Shown one piece after another: positions 16,881-24,542 of a stretch of DNA of 41,408 nucleotides (the first letter of the stretch is position 1; every line of letters begins with the position of its first letter). A program made the translations under genes and the position numbers. A model generated the notes under the pieces. The model saw only the letters and a program-made list of their open reading frames with translations, was not told the origin of the DNA and did not search any database. Source of the stretch: Arthrobacter sp. YD4 (GTDB lineage Bacteria; Actinomycetota; Actinomycetes; Actinomycetales; Micrococcaceae). The stretch lies in contig NZ_JAUHHD010000002.1 in NCBI RefSeq assembly GCF_030410515.1, positions 1-41,408 of the forward strand, given 5' to 3'.

Positions 16881-17072
16881 CTAGCAGCACCGGCCCTGCG
16901 GGTTGGTGTCCTGGCGGTCCGTGTGGTCCCGCCAGAATTCCCGCTCGGTGAGCGGGGGCCCGGCGTGCCCGGAGTCCCGGTGGTGTTCCAGGTATTTGCG
17001 GTACGCGTCGGCCCCGAGGACGCCGCTGAAGAAGCCGGCGAAGCCGCGCAGGCCCGTGAGGAGCGCATTCAT
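16881..17072 (-). CDS. ybdD: YbdD/YjiX family small protein
   Basis: A 63-residue partner of CstA-type peptide and pyruvate transporters. ADAYRKYLEHHRDSG, LTEREFWRDH and the terminal RCC pair match E. coli YbdD/YjiX, which also end in a double cysteine. It starts at ATG 17072, 11 nt after the cstA stop, with GGAG upstream, so it is translated from the cstA mRNA. In E. coli the homologues are needed for full CstA/BtsT transport; the same role here is inference. Confidence 0.92.
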   Translation of the reverse strand: MNALLTGLRGFAGFFSGVLGADAYRKYLEHHRDSGHAGPPLTEREFWRDHTDRQDTNPQGRCC

Positions 17073-17083
17073 GGTCGGCTCCG

Positions 17084-19384
17084 TCAGTGCCGCGCGGAGT
17101 GTTCGAGCCGGCGGTCGGCGGGCAGCTTGTCCCACTCGGCCTGCAGCTCCCGCTCCGCCGGGGTGGGGAAGACGCCCGCGGGGGCGAAGACGCGCGACGG
17201 CTGCGCGGGGTCCTCGTACTCGACGTTGGCGATGCCCTTGGCGGCGTTGCGGTAGGCCTTCACGGCGGCGATCACGGCGGTGATGATGACGATGATGCTC
17301 AGCACCACGAAGATCACCGAAAGCCAGCCCTGGATCATGGTGTTGCGGACCACGGCTTCCATGGCCGCCGTCGTCTTCGCCGTCCCGAAGGAGGTTTTGC
17401 CGTCGGCGAGGGCCTTGGCGAACGCCGCGTTCTGGGCGAAGTATCCCACCGCCGGGACCGGGGAGAAGATCTTGTAGAAGCTGGCGGTGATGGTCACGAC
17501 GGCCGCGAAGGCCAGCGGGAGTGCCACGATCCACAGGTACTTGAATGTCCCGCGCTTGGCGACAATGGCCAGCACGACGGCGAGGGCGATCGCGGCGAGC
17601 AGCTGGTTGGCGATGCCGAACAGCGGGAACAGCGTGTTGATGCCGCCCAGCGGGTCGGTGACACCCATCAGCAGCACGGCGCCCCAGGCCAGCACCATGA
17701 CGGCGGTGGTCAGCCACGCACCGGGCCGCCAGGAGTGGTCCTTGAACTTCGGCACGAAGTTGCCGATCGAGTCCTGCAGCATGAAGCGGGCCACGCGGGT
17801 GCCGGCGTCGACGGCGGTGAGGATGAACAGCGCCTCGAACATGATGGCGAAGTGGTACCAGAACGCCATCATGGCGGTGCCGCCGATGAACTGCTGCATG
17901 ATGTGGGCCAGGCCGACGGCCAGCGTCGGGGCGCCGCCGGAGCGGGAGATGATGCTCTGCTCCCCCACGTCCTTGGCGGTCTGGGCGAGTACGTCGGGGG
18001 TGATGTTGACCCCGGCCAGGCCGAGGCTGTTGACCCACTGCGCGGCCGTTTCCACGGTGCCGCCGGTCAGCGCCGTCGGGGCGTTCATGGCGAAGTAGAT
18101 GCCGCGGTCGATCGAGATGGCCGCAACCAGCGCCATGATCGCGACGAAGGATTCCATCAGCATGCCGCCGTAGCCGATCAGGCGGGTCTGGCGTTCCTTT
18201 TCGATCAGCTTGGGCGTGGTGCCGGAGGAGATCAGGGCGTGGAAGCCGGAGAGGGCACCGCAGGCGATGGTGACGAACAGGAACGGGAACACGGCGCCGG
18301 AGAAGACCGGGCCGTTATCGCGGGAGGCGAATTCGCTGAAGGCCGGGACGGTGATTTCGGGCCGGACCACGATGATGGCCAGGGCCAGCATCACAATCAC
18401 GCCGATCTTCATGAAGGTGGAGAGGTAGTCACGAGGGGCCAGCAGCAGCCACACGGGCAGGATCGCGGCGATGAAGCCGTAGATGATCAGGCCCCAGGCG
18501 ATGGTGACCTTGTCCAGGTGGAAGAACGCCGCGCCCCATTCGGTGCCGGCGACGGCGCCGCCGCCGATGATGGCGGCCATCAGGAGCACGAAGCCGATGA
18601 TGGAGACTTCCATGACCTTGCCGGGCCGGAGGTAGCGCAGGTAGACGCCCATGAACAGGGCGATCGGGATGGTCATGCCGACGGAGAAGACACCCCAGGG
18701 GCTCTCGCCGAGGGCGTTGACGACGACGAGCGCCAGGATCGCGACGATGATGATCATGATCAGCAGCGTGGCGATCAGGGCCGCGGTGCCGCCGATGACG
18801 CCGAGTTCCTCGCGGGCCATCTGACCGAGGGACCGGCCGCCTCGGCGCATGGAGAAGAAGAGGACCAGATAGTCCTGGACGGCGCCGGCCAGGACGACGC
18901 CGATGATGATCCAGATGGTGCCGGGCAGGTAGCCCATCTGCGCGGCGATGACCGGGCCGACGAGCGGGCCGGCGCCGGCGATGGCGGCGAAGTGGTGGCC
19001 AAAGAGGACATTGCGGTCCGTGCGGACGTAATCCTTGCCGTCGGCCTTGTATTCGGCCGGGGTGGCGCGGCGGTCATTGGGCCTGGTGATGTACCGCTCG
19101 ATGACCTTCGAGTAGAAGCGGTACCCGATCAGGTAGGTGCAGACGGAGGCGAACACGAACCAGATCGCGTTGACCGTTTCGCCGCGGATGATCGCCAGCA
19201 TGAACCAGGCGACGCCGCCCAGCAGGGCGATGGCGGCCCAGAGGGCAATCTTCCCCGGGGTCCACTTTCGTTCTTCCGCCTCGCGGACGGTCTCGTCGAC
19301 GGCCGTCGGTGGCAGCCCCGGCACCGGCGTGATGCCGTCCTCGGGATCAGCGGTCTGTGGCCTGCCAGCTGGCATGGTGCCCAT
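17084..19384 (-). CDS. cstA: Carbon starvation protein A, peptide/pyruvate transporter
   Basis: A 766-residue inner-membrane transporter of the CstA family. Characteristic segments are GHHFAAIAGAGPLVGPVIAAQMGYLPG, GAVQDYLVLFFSMRRGGRSLGQ, ISSGTTPKLIEKE and GLAHIMQQFIGG; about sixteen hydrophobic helices are present. I chose the ATG at 19384 because a near-perfect AGGAGGAG lies 6-8 nt upstream, which rules out the longer in-frame extension to 19492. ybdD follows. A padR gene lies upstream on the same strand across a 147-bp gap, so PadR control is possible but unproven. Confidence 0.96.
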   Translation of the reverse strand: MGTMPAGRPQTADPEDGITPVPGLPPTAVDETVREAEERKWTPGKIALWAAIALLGGVAWFMLAIIRGETVNAIWFVFASVCTYLIGYRFYSKVIERYITRPNDRRATPAEYKADGKDYVRTDRNVLFGHHFAAIAGAGPLVGPVIAAQMGYLPGTIWIIIGVVLAGAVQDYLVLFFSMRRGGRSLGQMAREELGVIGGTAALIATLLIMIIIVAILALVVVNALGESPWGVFSVGMTIPIALFMGVYLRYLRPGKVMEVSIIGFVLLMAAIIGGGAVAGTEWGAAFFHLDKVTIAWGLIIYGFIAAILPVWLLLAPRDYLSTFMKIGVIVMLALAIIVVRPEITVPAFSEFASRDNGPVFSGAVFPFLFVTIACGALSGFHALISSGTTPKLIEKERQTRLIGYGGMLMESFVAIMALVAAISIDRGIYFAMNAPTALTGGTVETAAQWVNSLGLAGVNITPDVLAQTAKDVGEQSIISRSGGAPTLAVGLAHIMQQFIGGTAMMAFWYHFAIMFEALFILTAVDAGTRVARFMLQDSIGNFVPKFKDHSWRPGAWLTTAVMVLAWGAVLLMGVTDPLGGINTLFPLFGIANQLLAAIALAVVLAIVAKRGTFKYLWIVALPLAFAAVVTITASFYKIFSPVPAVGYFAQNAAFAKALADGKTSFGTAKTTAAMEAVVRNTMIQGWLSVIFVVLSIIVIITAVIAAVKAYRNAAKGIANVEYEDPAQPSRVFAPAGVFPTPAERELQAEWDKLPADRRLEHSARH

Positions 19385-19531
19385 GTCTCCTCCTTGAGAA
19401 ACCCATCGGACAGGCCAATGGTCAGACCTGCCCCATGGCACCTTACCAACGTGGCGCACCTCACGGGTCCGGGCAGCGACGCCGCGCCGCACCGATCGCC
19501 GGACGGTAAGGACGCCGCGCCCAACGGCGGC

Positions 19532-20065
19532 TCAGGCGGGGCCGGTGAGCTGCATCAGGCGGGCCTCGCAGAGGTCCAGCCAGCGCACCTCGGCCTCCGT
19601 CTGGAAGATCAGTGAGTCGAGCACCAGCAGGCGGGCGGTGTCAGTAAGCCGCGGTTGGGCGGCCGCGTCGCGGCGGGCCCTGGTGTATTCCTGGAGCGCC
19701 CGGATGGACACGGCCCGCTGGGTCTGGATGATTCCGCCGACGTCGGCTCCCGGGAGCGTCAGGGCGAGGGCAAGTTTGATGGCCAGCTCGTTCCGCGGCG
19801 GGTTGCTGCGCCCCACCGGGGTCCGCAGCCAGGTCCGTACCTCATCGGCGCCCGCCGGAGTGAGGCTGTAGAGAATGTGGCCGGCGCCGTCGTCGCCGTC
19901 CCGGGAGATCATGCCGTCGCGGTCGAGGCGGTCGAGGGTGGTGTAGACCTGCCCGATGTTCAGCGGCCAGGCGGAGCCGGTGCGTTCGTGGAATTCCGTC
20001 CGCAGCTGGTAGCCGTAGCGGGGGCGGTCCTGCAGCAGCGCGAGCAGGCTGTGGCGGATAGACAT
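19532..20065 (-). CDS. PadR family transcriptional regulator
   Basis: A 177-residue regulator. The N-terminal winged helix is plain: ALLQDRPRYGYQLRTEFHERTG, LNIGQVYTTLDRLDRDGMIS and the beta wing after it (HILYSLTPAGADEVRTWL). The C-terminal half is helical and acts in dimerisation in PadR-s2-like members. It starts 2 nt from a dyad GTGTATCC...GGATACAC and a further GTGTATAC, which look like its own operators. The effector is unknown. It reads toward cstA and away from no other gene; the quinone oxidoreductase lies upstream on the same strand. Confidence 0.92.
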   Translation of the reverse strand: MSIRHSLLALLQDRPRYGYQLRTEFHERTGSAWPLNIGQVYTTLDRLDRDGMISRDGDDGAGHILYSLTPAGADEVRTWLRTPVGRSNPPRNELAIKLALALTLPGADVGGIIQTQRAVSIRALQEYTRARRDAAAQPRLTDTARLLVLDSLIFQTEAEVRWLDLCEARLMQLTGPA

Positions 20066-20066
20066 G

Positions 20067-20122
20067 GTGTATCCGACGCTAGCAGGGCGACGGGATACAC
20101 GCGCCCCAAGACGCGTGTATAC
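20067..20122. promoter_or_regulatory. Candidate PadR operator cluster
   Basis: GTGTATCC (20067-20074) and GGATACAC (20093-20100) form a perfect 8-bp inverted repeat. GTGTATAC (20115-20122) repeats the half-site around a GTATAC palindrome. They lie immediately upstream of the padR start, so autorepression is the simplest reading. Confidence 0.55.
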
Positions 20123-20196
20123 CGTGCATGGAATTACAGTATCGTGATTCGTCCGCCGCCGCGTGCCGTGCTATGCCCGGAACGGCATGTTTCCGC

Positions 20197-21180
20197 TCAC
20201 ATGACCAGCAGGATCTTGCCCATGTGCTCTCCGGAGTCGAAGTAGCGGTGGGCTTCCCGGACCTGGTCCAGCGGGAAGGTCTTGGCCACCAGCGTCCGGA
20301 CCTGCCCGTCCACCACGAGCGGCCACACGGCATCGCGGACCGCGTCCATGATGACGGTCTTTTCCTCCACCGGCCGGGGCCGAAGCGAGGTGGCGATGAT
20401 CGCGGCGCGCTTGCGCAGCAACTGCCCCAGGTCCAGTTCCGCAGTGGTGCCGCCTTGTAGCCCGATCACCACCAGCCGGCCGTAGTCCGCCAGTGCCTCG
20501 ATGTTCTTCGAGAGGTACTTGGCCCCGACGACGTCGAGGATCACGTCCGCCCCGTGGCCGCCGTTCTGCGCCTTGAGGCTCGCCGGGAAGTCCTCCTCGG
20601 CATAGTTGATCGCGATGTCGGCGCCCAGGAAGGCCTTGGCGGTTCCCACCTTCTCGTCTGTGCCCGCGGTGGTGGCAACGTGCGCCCCGAGCGCCTTGGC
20701 CAGTTGGATGGCCATGGTTCCGATGCCGCCGGTGGCGCCGTGAATCAGGACGGTCTCGCCGGCGCGCAGCTGGGCGGTCATGACGAGGTTGGAGTACACG
20801 GTGGCCGCTACCTCGGGCAGGGACGCGGCGGTGACCAGGTCGACGCCGTCGGGGATGCGCAGCACCTGGCCGGCCGGCACAGCGACCTGCTCGGCGTAGC
20901 CGCCGCCCGCCAGCAGCGCCACCACCTTGTCACCCTGGGAGAAGGGCTTGGTGACGCCGGGGCCGAAGCCCGCGATCCGGCCCGAGACCTCCAGCCCGGG
21001 TATCTCCGAGGCACCCGGGGGCGGCGGGTAGAACCCGCGGCGCTGCTGAACATCCGCCCGGTTCAGCCCGGCGGCCACGACGTCGATGAGGACCTCACCG
21101 GGGCCAGGCACCGGCGCGGGTACCTCCCGCACCTCCAGGACCTCCGGTCCGCCGGGCTCTGAGATATAGACAGCCTTCAT
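20197..21180 (-). CDS. NAD(P)H:quinone oxidoreductase, zinc-independent MDR family
   Basis: A 327-residue medium-chain reductase of the zeta-crystallin/QOR type (PIG3-like). MKAVYISEPGGPEVLEVREVP and GLNRADVQQRRGFYPPPPGAS open the catalytic domain. The NADPH fold has HGATGGIGTMAIQLAKALGAHV and ATTAGTDEKV. The zinc-ligand cysteines of alcohol dehydrogenases are absent, as expected for QOR. RPRPVEEKTVIMDAVRDAVWPLVVDG is the usual C-terminal segment. The ATG at 21180 has GGAGAA upstream. It should reduce quinones or enones; the substrate is unknown. Confidence 0.93.
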   Translation of the reverse strand: MKAVYISEPGGPEVLEVREVPAPVPGPGEVLIDVVAAGLNRADVQQRRGFYPPPPGASEIPGLEVSGRIAGFGPGVTKPFSQGDKVVALLAGGGYAEQVAVPAGQVLRIPDGVDLVTAASLPEVAATVYSNLVMTAQLRAGETVLIHGATGGIGTMAIQLAKALGAHVATTAGTDEKVGTAKAFLGADIAINYAEEDFPASLKAQNGGHGADVILDVVGAKYLSKNIEALADYGRLVVIGLQGGTTAELDLGQLLRKRAAIIATSLRPRPVEEKTVIMDAVRDAVWPLVVDGQVRTLVAKTFPLDQVREAHRYFDSGEHMGKILLVM

Positions 21181-21333
21181 GGAGTTCTCCGCTTCTTCAC
21201 CGATGTCTTGCCTGCCCGCCGGCCACGGCCAGCCGTACGTGCGCTTCCCCCAGCCTAGGACGCGGCGGGGACACCGGCGACGACCATCAGGACTTTTGTG
21301 GCCGTCCGCCGACTATGAAAGACTACGCGGGAG

Positions 21334-21421
21334 GGAAGGTTGTCCGAGCGGCCGAAGGAGCTGGTCTTGAAAACCAGTGTGCGGTAACCCCGTACCAAGA
21401 GTTCGAATCTCTTACCTTCCG
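21334..21421 (+). tRNA. tRNA-Ser (anticodon TGA)
   Basis: A class II tRNA of 88 nt. Acceptor GGAAGGT (21334-21340) pairs with ACCTTCC (21414-21420). The anticodon stem CTGGT/ACCAG encloses CTTGAAA with anticodon TGA, the long variable arm is TGCGGTAACCCCGTACC, and the T arm is AAGAG-TTCGAAT-CTCTT. The discriminator is G. No CCA is encoded. Confidence 0.97.
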
Positions 21422-21449
21422 CGGGATGCGCCCTAAGGCGCGCCAAGAG

Positions 21450-21489
21450 GCCGGTGGCCGCAGCTGAGAGGCTGCGGGCACCGGCTTTT
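21450..21489 (+). terminator. Intrinsic terminator after tRNA-Ser(TGA)
   Basis: GCCGGTGGCCGCAGC (21450-21464) pairs with GCTGCGGGCACCGGC (21471-21485) apart from a small internal mismatch, then TTTT. Confidence 0.85.
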
Positions 21490-21614
21490 CCCGTACCGGG
21501 GCGAGGTTTGGGCGTGTTTGGACGTCTCCGACACGGAAAAATGCGGACGGCCGGTTTCGGGGCGCGCACGGGCGCTGGACCTACGGTGGAGCTAAGCCAC
21601 GAAAGGACGCCCCT

Positions 21615-22376
21615 ATGACCTGCGACGGCTGCAGCACTGCCTCGAAACTCGACTTCGATTTCAGCATGGCTTTTCAGCCCATTTACGACGCCGTCGCCGG
21701 CCGGGTATGGGGCTATGAGGCACTGGTGCGCGGGCTCGCCGGTGAGGGTGCCTACTCGGTTCTATCCCGGGTCTCCCCCGAACAGAAGTACCGCTTTGAC
21801 CAGGACTGCCGGGTCAAGGCCATCGAGCTGGCGTCCCGCCTGTTCCCGGCGGACGAGCCCCTGATGCTCTCGATCAACTTCATGCCGAACGCCGTCTACG
21901 AGCCGGCCGCCTGCCTCCGCGCCACCCTGTCCGCGGCCCGGCGGAACAACTTCCCGACGTCGGCCATCATGTTCGAGTTCACGGAGAACGAAGAGGTCGC
22001 CGACACCGCGCATCTGCAGAACATCATCACCGAATACCGCAAGCACGGCTTCACCACCGCCATCGACGACTTCGGCGCCGGGCACGCCGGCCTGGGTCTG
22101 CTGGTGGACTTCCAGCCGGACCTGCTCAAGATCGACATGAAGCTGCTGCGCGACGTGGACACCAGCCCGGCGCGGCAGGCCGTGGTGGACGGGATCGTCG
22201 CCATCGCCGCGAAACTCGACATCACCGTATTGGCCGAAGGCATCGAAACGGAGGCCGAATACCTGATGCTGAAGGCGGCCGGCATCCGCCTCTTCCAGGG
22301 ATACTGGTTCGCCAAGCCCGCCTTCGAGGAACTGCCCGCAGTCCGCGAACTGCAGGGAGTTCCCGCCGTCGCATAA
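21615..22376 (+). CDS. Stand-alone EAL domain c-di-GMP phosphodiesterase
   Basis: A 253-residue cytosolic protein that is almost entirely one EAL domain. Catalytic residues are all present: EAL in YEALVRG (Glu35), Asn in LSINFMPN, Glu in FEFTENEE, the DDFGAG loop, Lys in LKIDMKLL and Glu in LAEGIETEAEY. It should hydrolyse c-di-GMP to pGpG. The N-terminus has a cysteine pair (MTCDGCSTAS) that could bind metal or sense redox, but this is speculation. GAAAGGA precedes the ATG. A strong hairpin follows. It is monocistronic. Confidence 0.93.
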   Translation: MTCDGCSTASKLDFDFSMAFQPIYDAVAGRVWGYEALVRGLAGEGAYSVLSRVSPEQKYRFDQDCRVKAIELASRLFPADEPLMLSINFMPNAVYEPAACLRATLSAARRNNFPTSAIMFEFTENEEVADTAHLQNIITEYRKHGFTTAIDDFGAGHAGLGLLVDFQPDLLKIDMKLLRDVDTSPARQAVVDGIVAIAAKLDITVLAEGIETEAEYLMLKAAGIRLFQGYWFAKPAFEELPAVRELQGVPAVA

Positions 22377-22436
22377 GTGCACCGGAGCGCCGTAGGGCGA
22401 TACCGCCCGTCGGCGGACCGGCCGGTACGCGCGAAA

Positions 22437-22482
22437 GAGGGCCGCGGGCCCGGCCATTCGGCCGGACCCGCGGCCCTCTTCT
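22437..22482. terminator. Bidirectional hairpin terminator after the EAL gene
   Basis: A 19-bp stem with one mismatch pairs 22437-22455 with 22460-22478 around ATTC, followed by TTCTTCT on the plus strand. It separates two convergent genes. Confidence 0.85.
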
Positions 22483-22528
22483 TCTACTGCTCTGTCTCTA
22501 CCGTCTGCTCGATCGGGCAGCTGGTGCC

Positions 22529-22786
22529 TTAGATCAGCCCGGGGTAGGTGGACATGATGTAGTCCGCGGCTGCCGGGCCCTTGATGCGGAGCGGCGTTCG
22601 GCCGGGACGAATGCGTTTCTGCTTCATCGCCGCCCAGAAGGCGTCTTCGGGCTTCGGAACGGACTGGGTCAGGAAGCACCAGCTGGTGTAGACGCCGTAA
22701 AGGCAGTCGCGGCCAATGCCGACCGTTGCGGCGTTGTCAGAAGTGGTTGCTTCGAGGAGGAACTGGTCAAACTGCGAATCTGCCAT
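22529..22786 (-). CDS. Small protein of unknown function
   Basis: An 85-residue soluble protein (MADSQFDQFLLEATTSDNAAT...). Features are two cysteines in DCLYGVYTSWCFL, a lysine/arginine patch QKRIRPGRTPLRIKG and a C-terminal helix AAADYIMSTYPGL. I recognise no family. ATG 22786 is chosen over an in-frame start at 22858 because the intervening 24 residues are proline-rich noise. It diverges from the TetR gene and could be its target. Confidence 0.65.
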   Translation of the reverse strand: MADSQFDQFLLEATTSDNAATVGIGRDCLYGVYTSWCFLTQSVPKPEDAFWAAMKQKRIRPGRTPLRIKGPAAADYIMSTYPGLI

Positions 22787-22887
22787 TGTTGGCTCATTTC
22801 CGCTGGGGTGCTGTGGTGCCGCCGAGGGCTGCAGCGGCTGAACCGGGCTGCCGTGCACGGGGCGCCCGGGTGAAAGGCGTCAACCTC

Positions 22888-22911
22888 TCTACACTGTAGA
22901 CGGTACGCGTA
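22888..22911. promoter_or_regulatory. tetO-like operator and promoter before the TetR gene
   Basis: TCTACACTGTAGA (22888-22900) is a perfect 6-1-6 palindrome resembling tetO (TCTA...TAGA). TACGCGTA (22904-22911) is a second dyad. TACACT inside the first (22890-22895) fits a -10 box, so binding would block transcription of the regulator. The remaining bases of 22787-22995 show nothing else firm. Confidence 0.6.
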
Positions 22912-22995
22912 GACTGGGGTCGAAGCAAGCCTGCCGGGTTAAGCACCGGGGACCGATGTGGCCCCCGGCTTCCCGCTCCTCTCGATCGGATCGCC

Positions 22996-23709
22996 ATGAC
23001 CCCCGCGGAACATACCGCCCCGCCGTCGACCTCCGCCCCTAAGCCGAGGCTGAGCCGGGAACTGGTCCTCACCACGGCCCTCCGGCTGGTGGACGAGGAG
23101 GGTCTGGACGCCCTCACCATGCGGCGCCTGGGCCACGCGTTGGGCCGCGACCCCATGAGCCTGTACCGCTACGCGGAGAACCGGGCGGCCCTGCTGGACG
23201 GGGTGACCGAGCTGGTATTCGACGAGCTGGAGGCAGTCCCCGAGACGGAGGACTGGCAGTTGCACCTGCGGCGCATCGCCCACAGCCTCCGCGACGTAGC
23301 ACTGCGCCACCCCAATGTGGTGCCCCTGCTGGTGACCCGGCCGCTGTCCACCCCGCTGGGTCTTCGCCCGCCGGGCACGCTCCGGCCGCTGGAATTGATC
23401 CTGTCCCTGCTGGTGAGGGCCGGTTTTGCCGCGAGCGATGCCCTGCACGTCTACCGCGCATATTACGGCTACCTCTACGGCCACATCCTCAACGAGCTGC
23501 AGGAGTTCGTGGTGGATCCGGAGGAAAGTGAGGCGCTGCTACGGCTGGGCCTTCACCAGCTTCCGGCGCGGGAGTTCACCCACCTCCGGGCCCTGGCTGA
23601 CGTGCTGATCGACTACGACGGCAAGGCGGAACTGGACGAGGGCCTCACGATCCTGCTGTCGGGCCTGGCCGCCCGCCTCTCGCCACAGGAGCCGACGCCC
23701 GCCGCCTGA
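22996..23709 (+). CDS. TetR/AcrR family regulator with TetR_C domain
   Basis: A 237-residue repressor. The helix-turn-helix is LSRELVLTTALRLVDEEGLDALTMRRLGHALGRDPMSLYRYAENRAALLDGV, residues about 19-70; the recognition part DPMSLYRY is typical. The C-terminal part (LHLRRIAHSLRDVALRHPNVVPLLVTRPL, YRAYYGYLYGHILNELQEF) matches the tetracycline-repressor-type ligand domain. A tetO-like palindrome lies about 100 bp upstream, so autoregulation is likely. The last 65 bases overlap the convergent PAS-ANTAR gene. The ligand is unknown. Confidence 0.93.
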   Translation: MTPAEHTAPPSTSAPKPRLSRELVLTTALRLVDEEGLDALTMRRLGHALGRDPMSLYRYAENRAALLDGVTELVFDELEAVPETEDWQLHLRRIAHSLRDVALRHPNVVPLLVTRPLSTPLGLRPPGTLRPLELILSLLVRAGFAASDALHVYRAYYGYLYGHILNELQEFVVDPEESEALLRLGLHQLPAREFTHLRALADVLIDYDGKAELDEGLTILLSGLAARLSPQEPTPAA

Positions 23710-24331
23710 GCTCGTCGATCATCGCCCCGAGCGCCGGCGCCTCGGCCGAATTGTCCGCCAGGGCCACCAGCGCCTGGGCAACCCCGGCAAGTTTGACGTT
23801 CCGGTTGTTGCTGAAGGACGTGAGCAGCCTGAACGCCTCGTCGGAACCGACGCCCAGCCGGCCCATCAGGATTCCCTCCGCCTTGGCGATGGTCCCCCTG
23901 GTCGCCATGGCGCGGCGCACGGCGTCGCGCGCGGTAAGTTCGGTCTCCCACTGGATGGTGGACGTGAGGTCCAGCATGACGCCCGAGACGCTGGCCAGCC
24001 GTCCGGCGTCGTCGAGCACGGCCTCCCCGGCCGTCAGGACCCGGTGTTCGTGGGATCGGGCGTCGATGATGCGGTGGTAGATGGCCACGTGGCCGCCGTG
24101 CGCGAAGAGTTCCGCGCTGATCGCCTCGATCCGGGGCAGGTCCCCCGGGTGCTTGTGTGCCAAGGTCAGGGCCAAGGTGGGCACAACCTCGCCGCGCTTG
24201 TAGCCGTGGATGGCGTACAGCTCATCGGACCAGGCCATGCACCGGGTGGCCCCGTCCATCACAAAGGTTCCGGCCGGCAGAATCGAGGCGTTCACCCCGC
24301 TGGCATAGGCGGGGCCGGGAGTTTCGGTCAT
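23645..24331 (-). CDS. PAS-ANTAR RNA-binding regulator
   Basis: A 228-residue protein. Residues about 20-122 form a PAS fold (MAWSDELYAIHGYKRGEVVP, HPGDLPRIEAIS, VSGVMLDLT). A short coiled linker leads to an ANTAR domain at about 130-193 (RGTIAKAEGILMGRLGVGSDEAFRLLTSFSNNRNVKL), whose family binds RNA hairpins to prevent transcription termination. The likely reading is a sensory input on PAS driving antitermination. I chose ATG 24331, with AAGGAGG upstream, over in-frame starts to 24421. Two unusual hairpins lie in its upstream region. Its target RNA is unknown. Confidence 0.92.
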   Translation of the reverse strand: MTETPGPAYASGVNASILPAGTFVMDGATRCMAWSDELYAIHGYKRGEVVPTLALTLAHKHPGDLPRIEAISAELFAHGGHVAIYHRIIDARSHEHRVLTAGEAVLDDAGRLASVSGVMLDLTSTIQWETELTARDAVRRAMATRGTIAKAEGILMGRLGVGSDEAFRLLTSFSNNRNVKLAGVAQALVALADNSAEAPALGAMIDELRRRASAPVARGGRPGPTAGS

Positions 24332-24404
24332 AGCCTTCCTCCTTCTCGTCGCATGCCGCGAATCCGCAATGCGCAGCCGGCGCGACAGCCTGCCCGGGGA
24401 GGGT

Positions 24405-24437
24405 GTGTGGCCCGCCCCCAATAACTGCGGGCCACAC
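24405..24437. repeat. Perfect 11-bp hairpin with CCCCAATAACT loop (copy C)
   Basis: GTGTGGCCCGC (24405-24415) pairs exactly with 24427-24437 around an 11-base loop. A further GG/CC pair lies beyond a T-T mismatch. It is 73-106 nt upstream of the PAS-ANTAR start codon, so it falls in that gene's leader if transcription begins upstream of it. Its loop matches copies A and B. Confidence 0.8.
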
Positions 24438-24470
24438 TCCGCTCTCCTCCACCGGCCTTCGGCGGGTCAT

Positions 24471-24499
24471 TTGACTTGCAATGCGCCCCGGGATATGCT
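24471..24499 (+). promoter_or_regulatory. Near-consensus sigma-70 promoter
   Basis: TTGACT (24471-24476), a 17-base spacer, then TATGCT (24494-24499). This is the best housekeeping-type promoter in the window. The start site should be near A24507, immediately before the hairpin at 24508-24542. The next plus-strand gene, tspO, is over 400 nt further on. Confidence 0.65.
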
Positions 24500-24507
24500 T
24501 TCGACCA

Positions 24508-24542
24508 GCGCCCCGATGCATCCCCCAATAGCATCGGGGCGC
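24508..24542. repeat. Perfect 12-bp hairpin with CCCAATA loop (copy B)
   Basis: GCGCCCCGATGC (24508-24519) pairs exactly with 24531-24542 around ATCCCCCAATA. No U-tract follows on either strand. It would form the very 5' end of an RNA made from the promoter at 24471-24499, or act as an operator over the start site. Confidence 0.8.

Noticed and set aside
17087..19615. An 842-codon open frame antisense to cstA
   Set aside because: Same reason: low-complexity Asp/Gly/His/Gln composition and complete overlap with a well-recognised transporter gene.
24405..24542. 6C RNA (actinobacterial RNA with two C-rich loops)
   Set aside because: Loops have at most five C in a row, contain AATA, and the two hairpins are about 70 nt apart with a promoter between them; the 6C motif has adjacent hairpins with six or more C.
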